NCBI GenBank assembly: GCA_016287565.1
Contig: JAEFAM010000005.1
Location: forward strand, 1-64,000
Direction: 5' to 3'
Source: Clostridia bacterium
GTDB taxonomy: Bacteria > Bacillota > Clostridia > UBA1212 > UBA1255
Length of the DNA stretch: 64,000 bases
Made by a program: the position numbers and the translations under genes. Every line of letters begins with the position of its first letter. Within the stretch, counting starts at the first letter, position 1. Shown in pieces: positions 48,449-57,708 of this stretch. The notes below the pieces were generated by a model that did not search any database, was not told where the DNA came from, and saw only the letters and a list, made by a program, of their open reading frames with translations.

Positions 48449-50053
48449 TCATTCCACCTTGCAGTCAAGCAGCTTCAGGTTCTTGTTCTTGTCCACCGCC
48501 CAGTCGATGCCCCATTCGTTTTCGAACAAGAGCACCTTGGAGCCTTCCCTGTCCACCGCCTTCAGCGTTGACGACGTAAGCGTCAGATCGTGGGGATCGA
48601 TGGACTGGTCTTCCAGCCATCTGGCGTAATGGTAGGGCAGCTGCTGCATCTTGATCTCCACTCCGTACTCGCCCCTGAGCCGGTGTTCCAGCACCTCGAA
48701 CTGCAGCACGCCTACGGCGCCTATTATTAGCGTTTCTACGCCTATATCCATCTGCTTGAATACCTGGATAGCTCCCTCTTCGGAAAGCTGTTCTATGCCC
48801 TTCTGGAACTGTTTGCGCTTCATTGCGTCCGCGTACTGCACCCGGGCAAAATGTTCTGAGGGGAACACGGGCATGCCTTCGAATCTGAGGCTCGTGCTGT
48901 CGACGCTCAGGGTGTCTCCTATCCCCAGGATCCCGGTGTCGAACAGGCCGATAATGTCTCCGGCGTACGCTTCGTCGACGATGGTACGCTCCTGAGCCAT
49001 GAACTGCGTAGGCTGAGTGAGGCGGATCTTCCTGCCGGTGCGGGTGTGATTGACCTCCATGCCCTTTTCGAAATGGCCGGAGGTGATGCGCAGGAACGCC
49101 AGCCTGTCACGGTGGGCCGGGTTCATATTGGCCTGGATCTTGAAGATGAAGCCGGAGAAAGGAGTATTGACCGGATCCACCACCACTCCGCCGGCTGCCG
49201 CCTTTTCGTGGGGGCAGGGCGCCATCTTTATGAAATGTTCCAGGAACGTCCTGACGCCGAAGTTCGTCATGGCCGAGCCGAAGAATATGGGAGTCTGCTT
49301 TCCGGACAGCACCGCGTCAATATCCAGCTCGTCGCCCGCCATATCCAGCAGCCCTACCTCTTCCACCAGCCGGTCGTGGTAATAGCTCCCCAGCCTGTTT
49401 CTGAGTTCGGGATCGTCAACTTCTCCCGTGACCGTTGCCGCCTGCTCCTGTCCGTGGTTGCCGCCTTCGTACAGCTCCACCTGCCTCTCCCGCCTGTTGT
49501 ACACGCCCTGGAAATCTCCGTCGGTACCGATGGGCCAGTTCATAGCGAAAGATTTGATCCCCAGCACGTCCTCTATCTCCTGCATCAGGTCGAAAGGGTT
49601 TTTAGCAGCCCTGTCCATCTTGTTTATAAACGTGAAGATGGGTATGCCCCGCATTTTACAGACGTGGAAAAGCTTCAGCGTCTGGGCCTCTACGCCCTTG
49701 GCGCCGTCTATCAGCATCACCGCGCTGTCCGCGGCCATGAGCGTTCTGTAAGTGTCTTCCGAGAAGTCCTGGTGGCCGGGCGTGTCAAGTATGTTTATGC
49801 AATATCCGTCGTACTCGAACTGGAGCACCGAGGAGGTGACGGAGATGCCGCGCTGCTTCTCGATATCCATCCAGTCGGACACGGCGTGCTTGGTGGCTTT
49901 TCTGGCTTTTACGGAACCTGCCAGCCTTATAGCTCCGCCGTAGAGCAGCAGTTTCTCGGTCATCGTGGTCTTGCCGGCGTCCGGGTGAGAGATGATGGCG
50001 AAAGTCCTTCTCCGCTTTACTTCCGACGCTGTTTTTTCTGTTTCAAACGACAT
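48449..50053 (-). CDS. prfC: Peptide chain release factor 3
   Basis: RRTFAIISHPDAGKTTMTEKLLLYGGAI; DTPGHQDFSEDTYRTL. Confidence 0.97.
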   Translation of the reverse strand: MSFETEKTASEVKRRRTFAIISHPDAGKTTMTEKLLLYGGAIRLAGSVKARKATKHAVSDWMDIEKQRGISVTSSVLQFEYDGYCINILDTPGHQDFSEDTYRTLMAADSAVMLIDGAKGVEAQTLKLFHVCKMRGIPIFTFINKMDRAAKNPFDLMQEIEDVLGIKSFAMNWPIGTDGDFQGVYNRRERQVELYEGGNHGQEQAATVTGEVDDPELRNRLGSYYHDRLVEEVGLLDMAGDELDIDAVLSGKQTPIFFGSAMTNFGVRTFLEHFIKMAPCPHEKAAAGGVVVDPVNTPFSGFIFKIQANMNPAHRDRLAFLRITSGHFEKGMEVNHTRTGRKIRLTQPTQFMAQERTIVDEAYAGDIIGLFDTGILGIGDTLSVDSTSLRFEGMPVFPSEHFARVQYADAMKRKQFQKGIEQLSEEGAIQVFKQMDIGVETLIIGAVGVLQFEVLEHRLRGEYGVEIKMQQLPYHYARWLEDQSIDPHDLTLTSSTLKAVDREGSKVLLFENEWGIDWAVDKNKNLKLLDCKVE

Positions 50054-50062
50054 AAATGCCTC

Positions 50063-51292
50063 TCATATCCTGATGAATTTTTCGGTGTAGTTGCGGCCCG
50101 CCGGGAACCTTGCCGGATCAGACAGGACCGAATCGTAGACGCTCTGTGAAACGTTGTCCCAGAGAGCCATTTTAAGGGCGGTGCCGCAGGTCTCTTCTTT
50201 TAAGTAGTCTTTTAAGGAGATCACCGGCGCCGTACCGGAGGAGGCCGCTCTCCTGCATATCTCCGCCAGTACTTTTTCTCCTTTTCCGCTCCCGGCTCCC
50301 AGGAACCTCAGGTAAGGGAAAAAGCCGCGCTCGAATATATTATATCTTTCATCCGGCTCTATCAAGTTTTTTTCTCCGGGCATGACCAGGGCCCATACCA
50401 GGAACCGGGAGATCCGGGAGGAGGCATACCGCTTCGAGGTGGACTCCGTCACGGCCTTTTCCCAGGAATTGGCGGCGCAGGCGTTTTTCAATATATGCCG
50501 GGCAATGCCGCCGCTGCCGAAGGGCAGTTTTTCCAGCGTCTCCGGATCGGCGGTGCGGAGGCGGACGGACAATTGCGCCGAGAAGTCTTCCGAAGTGACC
50601 GGCCTTTCGGTCTCGAGCCATTTGCGGAGGATCTCCGCCGCCTGTTCCGGCATATACTTCTCCGCTTCCGCCGATTGCCCCTCCGCGAGAAGCTCTCTTA
50701 TGGCTCCCGCGCTGGCAATATTGCCGCCTTCCCCGGGCCGCTCTCCGTGGCCCGCTCCGGCTCTGGGCACCATGCAGAATTCCGGAGCCCGGTCAAGCTT
50801 CATTGACGCGGCAATATATTCGCAGGCCAGTATGTCGTTTGGCCTGAGCCTTGCCCCGTCCGACAGCCATTCCGAGGCGGCCCTGGCGTACGAAGCCCCT
50901 GCGTCTATCTTTTCCCTGACGGCGTCTCCGAACGCTTCCGATCCCTTCCTCAGGGCCAGTTCCCGCACCGTCTCTTCATCCGACTCGATGCCGAACGCCA
51001 GCACGTCCGCCCCTGCCGCCCCGGCAAGTCCGACGCCTCCCAGCGCGAAATACTGGGCCGATGAAACGGCGTACACGAAAGGCAATTCTGCCACCGCGTC
51101 AGCGCCGCACTTCAAAGCCATCTCGGCCCTGGCCCACTTGTCGCATACCGCCGGCCTCCCCCTCTGGGTAAAGCTCCCGCTCATAATACAGATAACGCCG
51201 TCACATCCGGTGCGACGGCGCGTCTCTTCTATCAGGTATTTATGACCGTTGTGGAACGGGTCAAATTCACATATTACCGCTGCGATCTTCAT
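50063..51292 (-). CDS. tmcAL: tRNA(Met) cytidine acetate ligase TmcAL (YlbM family)
   Basis: AVICEFDPFHNGHKYLIEETRR nucleotidyltransferase HxGH motif; IMSGSFTQRGRPAVCDKW. Confidence 0.93.
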   Translation of the reverse strand: MKIAAVICEFDPFHNGHKYLIEETRRRTGCDGVICIMSGSFTQRGRPAVCDKWARAEMALKCGADAVAELPFVYAVSSAQYFALGGVGLAGAAGADVLAFGIESDEETVRELALRKGSEAFGDAVREKIDAGASYARAASEWLSDGARLRPNDILACEYIAASMKLDRAPEFCMVPRAGAGHGERPGEGGNIASAGAIRELLAEGQSAEAEKYMPEQAAEILRKWLETERPVTSEDFSAQLSVRLRTADPETLEKLPFGSGGIARHILKNACAANSWEKAVTESTSKRYASSRISRFLVWALVMPGEKNLIEPDERYNIFERGFFPYLRFLGAGSGKGEKVLAEICRRAASSGTAPVISLKDYLKEETCGTALKMALWDNVSQSVYDSVLSDPARFPAGRNYTEKFIRI

Positions 51293-51335
51293 ACTTTCAG
51301 CTTTTATCAGGCCCTTGTTCAGCCCCTATCCGGCC

Positions 51336-53051
51336 TCATTCCTCCAGATCAGCCTGGTTGTTCTGGTTCTCGCCCAGGGCGATATCCATTATCACGGGCA
51401 GCACCATTGGATTGCGCTTGGTCTGCTCGTAAACGTAATCGTGGATGGCGTCCCTGATGACCGTCTTCTTGTAGGCCCAGTCACGCTTGCCTCCGTAAAT
51501 GTCTCCTCTGGAAAGCGCGTCCCTGGCGGTCTCCTTGATGTGCTCGATGATATCTTCGGATTCGCGCATGTACACGAAGCCTCTGGAGATAACGTCTGGC
51601 CCCGCCATCAGCGCGCCGGTCCTGGAATCGACGGTCATCACCACTGCGATAAGTCCGTCTTCCGCCAGATGCTTTCTGTCTCTTAAAACGATGCTGCCCA
51701 CGTCGCCTACTCCCAGGCCGTCGATGAGCACGTTGCCCGCCTGCACCATTTCGTCGCAGCGCACCGATTCTCCTTCGAATTCAAGCACTCTGCCGTTCTC
51801 CAGGATGAAGCAGTTCTCCTCGGGGATACCCAGCTCCACGGCAATGTTTTTATGCCGCATCAGGTGCCTGTACTCTCCGTGCACCGGGCAGAAAAATTTG
51901 GGCTTGACGATGGTCTGTATGAGCTTCAGTTCCTCTTCGCAGGCGTGGCCGGAAACGTGTACTTCCGCCAGTGATTTATGGATGACGGTGGCGCCCCGTT
52001 TGCACAGTTCGTCGATCATTCTGGCGATGGGCTTTTCGTTGCCCGGGATGGGGCTCGCCGAGATAATTACGGTGTCGCCGGGGACAATGTCTATCTGCCT
52101 GTGCGTTGCCACGGCCATCCGGGTCAACGCGGACAGCGGCTCTCCCTGGCTGCCGGTGGTGATTATGACCAGTTCTTCCGGCGGGTAGTTGTCGATCTCC
52201 TCCAGGTCGATGAGCACGTCCGTATCCGTGATGTAGCCCTTCTCGATGGCAACGTCGATGACGTTGACCATGCTCCTGCCGCAGATGACGCATTTGCGCC
52301 CGAACTTTACGGCGGTGTTGATGATCTGCTGGACCCTGGAAACGTTGGACGAGAACGTTGCCACGATAATGCGGCCCTTCGTCCTGGCAAATATCTCTTC
52401 GAAGGTGCGGCCTACCGTGCGTTCCGACATGGTAAACCCTCTGTGCTCCGCGTTAGTGCTGTCCGACATGAGCAGCAGCACGCCTTTTTCGCCCAGTTCC
52501 GCCATGCGCATCAGATCGATGGGCTGCCCTTCTATGGGAGTGTAGTCCACCTTGAAGTCTCCGGTGTGAAGGATTATGCCGCAGGGCGTGATTATGGCCA
52601 GTGCTGCGGAGTCCACGATGCTGTGGTTGGTCCTTATGAACTCCACGCAGAAATCGCCTTTGATGACCATCTCTCCGTAATGCATCTCAATCATTTCGAT
52701 GCCGGAGGTGCTCATACCCTCTTCTTCCAGTTTCTTCTCCACCAGGCCCAGAGTGAATTTGGTACCGTATATGGGAACGTTTATCTCTTTGAAAAGGTAC
52801 GGAATGGCACCGATGTGGTCCTCATGGCCGTGCGTAAGGAAAAGGCCCCGGATCTTCTGCTTGTTCTCCGTAAGATAAGTCATATCAGGTATGACCGCGT
52901 CAACGCCGGGCATATCCAGGTCGGGGAACGCCACGCCGCAGTCAACGATGATCATGTCGGAATCCGTTTCAAATACAGTCAGGTTCTTTCCTATCTCACG
53001 GATACCGCCCAGCGGAATTACTCTAAGTTTTCTATTTCTGTTAGGCAACAT
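51336..53051 (-). CDS. rnj: Ribonuclease J
   Basis: LRVIPLGGIREIGKNLTVFE; FLTHGHEDHIGAIPYL metallo-beta-lactamase motif; beta-CASP domain. Confidence 0.97.
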   Translation of the reverse strand: MLPNRNRKLRVIPLGGIREIGKNLTVFETDSDMIIVDCGVAFPDLDMPGVDAVIPDMTYLTENKQKIRGLFLTHGHEDHIGAIPYLFKEINVPIYGTKFTLGLVEKKLEEEGMSTSGIEMIEMHYGEMVIKGDFCVEFIRTNHSIVDSAALAIITPCGIILHTGDFKVDYTPIEGQPIDLMRMAELGEKGVLLLMSDSTNAEHRGFTMSERTVGRTFEEIFARTKGRIIVATFSSNVSRVQQIINTAVKFGRKCVICGRSMVNVIDVAIEKGYITDTDVLIDLEEIDNYPPEELVIITTGSQGEPLSALTRMAVATHRQIDIVPGDTVIISASPIPGNEKPIARMIDELCKRGATVIHKSLAEVHVSGHACEEELKLIQTIVKPKFFCPVHGEYRHLMRHKNIAVELGIPEENCFILENGRVLEFEGESVRCDEMVQAGNVLIDGLGVGDVGSIVLRDRKHLAEDGLIAVVMTVDSRTGALMAGPDVISRGFVYMRESEDIIEHIKETARDALSRGDIYGGKRDWAYKKTVIRDAIHDYVYEQTKRNPMVLPVIMDIALGENQNNQADLEE

Positions 53052-53265
53052 TCAACCAGCCTCCTGATCAGTTCGGTAACGATCTTAAAGCAACAACGCC
53101 AATATCGAACACGCTTTTTTATTTACGCCGCCATTATATCACAGGGCCCCGGGAAAAAGGAATACGTTATATTTAAAAAAATCCGAAATTTTTTGTGTTA
53201 AAAATATGACCGCAGGCGGCAGAACAAGGCGCTCCTGGCATTTGAAATTTTTCTGAAAATTATAG

Positions 53266-53294
53266 TTGCATTATTTTCTCGCCGGTGGTAGAAT
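53266..53294 (+). promoter_or_regulatory. Sigma-70 promoter for tRNA-Gln
   Basis: TTGCAT-N17-TAGAAT about 30 bp upstream of the mature tRNA. Confidence 0.65.
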
Positions 53295-53324
53295 ACGCGT
53301 TGCCGAAAGAAAAAACGGCATGAT

Positions 53325-53395
53325 TGCGGAATTGTGTAATGGCAGCACGAATGACTCTGACTCATTTTGTCTGGGTTCGAATCCTAGTTCCGCAG
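53325..53395 (+). tRNA. tRNA-Gln (anticodon CUG)
   Basis: Acceptor TGCGGAA/TTCCGCA; anticodon stem AATGA/TCATT with loop CTCTGAC; T-arm CTGGG-TTCGAAT-CCTAG; CCA not encoded. Confidence 0.92.
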
Positions 53396-53398
53396 CTG

Positions 53399-53436
53399 AA
53401 AAAACGCGTGGTCTGGCTTACAGATCACGCGTTTTT
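53399..53436 (+). terminator. Rho-independent terminator of tRNA-Gln
   Basis: AAAAACGCGTG-GTCTGGCTTACAGAT-CACGCGTTTTT. Confidence 0.88.
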
Positions 53437-53614
53437 GAATGATGCGTGCTTCTCACATGATGTGTGCCCTTCGGGCAAAGATGCGTGCTTCGCACATGAT
53501 GCCTGCCCTGACGGGCAAATGATGCGCGCTTCGCGCATGATGACGTTCGCTTCGCTCACTAATACAGCGGTATCAATCCATCATCAGCGCAGCGACATCA
53601 TCAGCGCAGCGCCA
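53437..53614. repeat. Degenerate ATGATG-spaced mini-hairpin array with terminal 17-bp direct repeat
   Basis: ATGATG-type spacers at 53439, 53457, 53478, 53496, 53519, 53537 flanking GTGCTTCGCAC, GCCCTTCGGGC, GCCCTGACGGGC and GCGCTTCGCGC stems; CATCATCAGCGCAGCG repeated at 53579 and 53596. Confidence 0.88.
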
Positions 53615-54988
53615 TTATTTCTTCTTCTTTTTTATCACCAGCAGCGCAACTACGGCGGCGGCAACGACTACGACACCGGCAACGATACCGATGATAAGGC
53701 CGGGATTGACGCCGCTCTTTTCGTTGACGTCAACTTCTTTGGGCGCCTCGGTAGCCGGCACTTCCGTGGCAACGTACGTAGGCGGAACGTAGGTGGGCGG
53801 CACGGGAGATGTGTACGGGGTGGCGGCGGTGGCGGGCGCTTTGGTGGGAGTAGCCTCCGGTGTCGGGAACGCGGCGTTTCCTTCGGCCAGCCACTTCTCA
53901 CCGAACGCCTTGGCGTCGGCTTCGGTGGCGAAGAAAGCTATGTAATACAGTTCATACTCGCAATGGGCGTTGGAGGGCGATAAGGGGTCCAGGCGTGAAT
54001 CGGCCAGGTAGCCTTTCCAGTTCTTGTTCTTGCCCATATTGACCGTAACGTACTGGCAGTCGTCGGTGTTGGCGTAGGTGAACTTCATATCCTTGGGCTC
54101 GTCGAATCCCATGTTTTCATCTGTCTGGAAGAAGAACTGTCCGTTCCTCCCCGCCTCGGAAACGTTAAAGCGGACGCCGATCTGGAGATATTTATAAATC
54201 TCGGAATTGACCTCGTATGCCTCGTCGTCCATACCCACCTGCCCCAGAGGAAGCCCGAAGTACGGGTCGCCGGTAGCTTCCATAACGATGACTTCGCACT
54301 TTTTGTCCGGGTCGAAATCGATCGATTCGATCTCGTTTCCGCTTGACGGGAAGAAAGTGCCGTCGAGGAATCTTTCGTCGTCATCGAATGCGAAAATGAC
54401 GGGGGGAACGTCGGAGGACTGCTCGGGTTCTTTGGTAGGCGTCGCAGGCAATTCGCTGCCGGAAGCGTTGTAATAGACTTCCAGGTCCATATTGAAGGGG
54501 GTGGTCATCTTGACGATGGTGCCGTCAGCAAGTTTGCAGAGGAACGTATATTTATGGACGCCCTCCAGTCCGGAAGCGTCTACAGTGATCCAGTAGCGGG
54601 AGCAGTACTCGAAGCCCTGTGAAGTGGCCGCGTTGACAACGTCCTCGCCGGTGGTGGCCTTTTGATCGGGGCTCATCTGGGGAACTCCGTCATCCACCAT
54701 ATAGCCGAAGGAATCGATGTCCTGGCTGCCGGCCACCCAGCCTCTCACGCCGAAACTCTCGGCGGGGCCGTTGATCACGGAATCGTGGTCGGTCAGATAG
54801 TCCGCGCCCTGGCCGTCTACGCCTACGACTTCGTTGTTGATCATCACGGAGTCGAATACCACGACGAATTTATTTTCATCGTCTACATAGTCGAAATAGT
54901 CTGTGACAGTATCGTCCGCGAAAGTGTGGATCAGCGCCATTGACGCCGCAATGGCAAGTACGAGAACGACCGATAGCAGTTTTTTCAT
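53615..54988 (-). CDS. Secreted, membrane-anchored surface protein of unknown function
   Basis: Signal peptide MKKLLSVVLVLAIAASMALIHTFA; P/T-rich stalk; C-terminal TM GLIIGIVAGVVVVAAAVVALLVIKKKKK. Confidence 0.8.
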   Translation of the reverse strand: MKKLLSVVLVLAIAASMALIHTFADDTVTDYFDYVDDENKFVVVFDSVMINNEVVGVDGQGADYLTDHDSVINGPAESFGVRGWVAGSQDIDSFGYMVDDGVPQMSPDQKATTGEDVVNAATSQGFEYCSRYWITVDASGLEGVHKYTFLCKLADGTIVKMTTPFNMDLEVYYNASGSELPATPTKEPEQSSDVPPVIFAFDDDERFLDGTFFPSSGNEIESIDFDPDKKCEVIVMEATGDPYFGLPLGQVGMDDEAYEVNSEIYKYLQIGVRFNVSEAGRNGQFFFQTDENMGFDEPKDMKFTYANTDDCQYVTVNMGKNKNWKGYLADSRLDPLSPSNAHCEYELYYIAFFATEADAKAFGEKWLAEGNAAFPTPEATPTKAPATAATPYTSPVPPTYVPPTYVATEVPATEAPKEVDVNEKSGVNPGLIIGIVAGVVVVAAAVVALLVIKKKKK

Positions 54989-55087
54989 CTGTCCGACCTC
55001 CAAAAAAGTTTTAAAAGTATGATGAAATTATAAACTTTCCGTCAAAACGTGTCAAACGGGATCTTCGCGCCATCAGGGCGGCCGGTA

Positions 55088-55116
55088 TTTACAAAACACC
55101 GCGAGACAGGTATAAT
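55088..55116 (+). promoter_or_regulatory. Sigma-70 promoter for glpK
   Basis: TTTACA-N17-TATAAT. Confidence 0.75.
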
Positions 55117-55173
55117 TTGACCAGACTACCCGGGTACGCATCCTACAATTTGTAAAAGGAGAATAAATTCAAT

Positions 55174-56655
55174 ATGAAAAAGTACATTCTTGCGTTGGAC
55201 GAAGGAACCACGAGCGCCAGAGCGATATTGTTCGACAAAAACATGAACGTCGTCTCCATAGCTCAGAACGAATTCCCCCAGATATTCCCGAAGCCGGGCT
55301 GGGTGGAGCAGAATCCCCTTGAAATCTACGCCAGCCAGTATGCGGCGATGACCGAATGCGTTGCCCTTTCAGGAGCGGCCCCCGAGGAGATCGCGGCCGT
55401 AGGCATCACCAACCAGCGCGAGACCACCATTGTCTGGGAAAAGAGCACCGGGCGGCCCGTGTTCAACGCCATCGTGTGGCAATGCCGCCGCACCGCCGGC
55501 ATATGCGAAAAGCTTGAAGAAGCCGGGCTTGCCGATAAGATCGCGGAAAAGACGGGGCTCAAGATCGACGCCTATTTCAGCGGCACCAAGATCAAGTGGA
55601 TCCTGGACAACGTAGAAGGCGCCCGTGAAAAAGCGGAAGCGGGAGAACTGCTGTTCGGCACCGTGGACACCTGGCTCATGTGGAAACTCTCCTCCGGCCG
55701 CATCCATCTGACGGACCACACCAACGCCTCCCGCACCATGCTGTACAACCTCCGCACCGGAGACTGGGACGAGGAGCTGCTCAAGATACTGGGCATCCCC
55801 CGCTCCATGCTGCCCGGGATCGCCCCCAGCGGCCACCTGTACGGAAACATTGACTTCCTGGGAGTTTCCCTGCCCGTATGCGGCGTTGCCGGAGACCAGC
55901 AGTCCGCGCTGTTCGGTCAATGCTGTTTCGCGCCCGGCGAGATGAAGAACACCTACGGCACCGGCTGCTTCCTGCTGGCCAACACCGGCAGCGACATCGT
56001 GCGCAGCAAGAGCGGCCTCATCACCACGGTGGCGGCAACGCTTGACGGAGAAGCTCGCGAGTACGCGCTGGAAGGCAGCGTTTTCGTAGGCGGCGCCGTT
56101 ATCAAATGGCTCCGCGACAGCATGAAGCTTATCGATGAAGCTCACGACAGCGAATATTTCGCCAGAAAGATAAAGGACACCGGCGGCGTATATATGGTAC
56201 CGGCCTTCAGCGGCCTTGGCGCTCCCTACTGGGATATGCACGCCCAGGGCACCATAGTGGGAGTCACCGGCGGAACGGGACGCGCCCACATCATAAGAGC
56301 GGCGCTGGAATCCATCGCGTATCAGACGGAAGACGTTATCCGGTCCGTTTCATCGGATATGGACAAACCTCCCGTGTCCCTTAAAGTCGACGGAGGCGCT
56401 TCTGCCAACGGCTTCCTGATGCAGTTCCAGGCGGATATTTCAGGCCTCGACGTGGTGCGGGCGGATATGAAGGAAGCCACCGCTGCAGGCGCGGCTTATC
56501 TGGCGGGATTGACCTGCGGATTCTTTAAAGACCGCGAAGAGATCAAGGCGCTGGCCTCGGCGGCGAAGATATTCTCCCCCGAAATGGACAACGATACCAG
56601 AAAGCAGAAGCTGGACGGATGGCACAGAGCCATAAAGGCCTGCAGAGCCTATTGA
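55174..56655 (+). CDS. glpK: Glycerol kinase
   Basis: [64 protein letters not shown]. Confidence 0.97.
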   Translation: MKKYILALDEGTTSARAILFDKNMNVVSIAQNEFPQIFPKPGWVEQNPLEIYASQYAAMTECVALSGAAPEEIAAVGITNQRETTIVWEKSTGRPVFNAIVWQCRRTAGICEKLEEAGLADKIAEKTGLKIDAYFSGTKIKWILDNVEGAREKAEAGELLFGTVDTWLMWKLSSGRIHLTDHTNASRTMLYNLRTGDWDEELLKILGIPRSMLPGIAPSGHLYGNIDFLGVSLPVCGVAGDQQSALFGQCCFAPGEMKNTYGTGCFLLANTGSDIVRSKSGLITTVAATLDGEAREYALEGSVFVGGAVIKWLRDSMKLIDEAHDSEYFARKIKDTGGVYMVPAFSGLGAPYWDMHAQGTIVGVTGGTGRAHIIRAALESIAYQTEDVIRSVSSDMDKPPVSLKVDGGASANGFLMQFQADISGLDVVRADMKEATAAGAAYLAGLTCGFFKDREEIKALASAAKIFSPEMDNDTRKQKLDGWHRAIKACRAY

Positions 56656-56702
56656 CGAAGCGAAAAGCGTGAAGCCCGGACCGGCCGGAAGGAGCGAGTC
56701 AG

Positions 56703-57623
56703 ATGGAAAAAAAAGAATTCTCGGCAATGTCTTCGGACGAAAAGCATCTCCTTAAGGGAGTAGTATACGTGCCTGACGGGCGGCCCAAAGGGCTGATCCA
56801 GGTGATCCACGGCATGGCGGAGCACATAGGCAGGTACGACTACTTTATGACGAAATGCTGCGAGGACGGCTGGCTCGTTTTCGGGTACGACAATCTCGGC
56901 CACGGCCGCACAGCCATCGGGGACGGAGAGCTGGGCTTCATCGCTAAAAAGGACGGCTGGAAATATCTGGTCAAGGACGTTCAGATATTCAAGGAAGCGG
57001 TGGTGAAAGAGTACGGCATAAGCCATCCGTACGTTCTCATCGGCCACAGCATGGGATCGTTTATTGCCCGCCACTCCGCCGTGTCCAATCCCAGGCCGGA
57101 TAAACTGATCCTGCTGGGTACCGGCGGACCTCAGTCCGGCGCAGGAGCCGCGGCCGCCCTTGCCCGGACGCTCAGCGCGGTGAAGGGCCCCGAGCGCAAT
57201 TCCAAAATGCTGGAGAAGATCATGTTCAAAGGCTACAACGACCGGTTCAGGGACGAGCCGGACGCGGACGAATACAGCTGGCTCTCCAACGACAAGAACG
57301 TCAGGATCAAATATATGACCGACAGGTTCTGCGGCCACCGTTTCAGCGTTTCGGCCCTGGGAGATCTGCTCAAGCTGGTGGAAAACACGGGAAAGAAGCA
57401 GTGCATCGACGCTACCTGCAAGACCATGCCCATATTCCTGGCTTCGGGAGAAAACGATCCCGTGGGAGACTACGGCGAAGGCGTTGCCAAGGTGGCCAGG
57501 ATGTTCCACGACAGCGGGGCCAAGATGCGGCTCAAACTGTATCCGGGCATGAGGCACGAGATATTGAACGATAGTTCCCGGGACGAAGTCATACGGGACA
57601 TTCTGGAATTCTGCGACAAATAA
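56703..57623 (+). CDS. Alpha/beta hydrolase, monoacylglycerol lipase/lysophospholipase-like
   Basis: IQVIHGMAEHIGRYDYF; FGYDNLGHGRT; VLIGHSMGSFIARH nucleophile elbow; ASGENDPVGDYG; GMRHEILND. Confidence 0.88.
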   Translation: MEKKEFSAMSSDEKHLLKGVVYVPDGRPKGLIQVIHGMAEHIGRYDYFMTKCCEDGWLVFGYDNLGHGRTAIGDGELGFIAKKDGWKYLVKDVQIFKEAVVKEYGISHPYVLIGHSMGSFIARHSAVSNPRPDKLILLGTGGPQSGAGAAAALARTLSAVKGPERNSKMLEKIMFKGYNDRFRDEPDADEYSWLSNDKNVRIKYMTDRFCGHRFSVSALGDLLKLVENTGKKQCIDATCKTMPIFLASGENDPVGDYGEGVAKVARMFHDSGAKMRLKLYPGMRHEILNDSSRDEVIRDILEFCDK

Positions 57624-57668
57624 CGAATAAACCTTGACGCTCCCCCTAAAGGAGCGGCGGACGGTTTT

Positions 57669-57701
57669 TAAAGACAGGTCAAGTACAGGTTAAAGACAGG
57701 T
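57669..57701. repeat. 11-bp tandem repeat x3 upstream of the SGNH gene
   Basis: TAAAGACAGGT / CAAGTACAGGT / TAAAGACAGGT. Confidence 0.75.
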
Positions 57702-57708
57702 GACGACG

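Noticed and set aside
53437-53614. CRISPR array
   Set aside because: Units are 18-23 bp, degenerate, without unique 30-bp spacers, and no cas genes are present in the window.
53324-53983. 219-aa plus-strand ORF through the tRNA and repeat array
   Set aside because: Overlaps tRNA, terminator and the antisense of the surface protein; no homology pattern.
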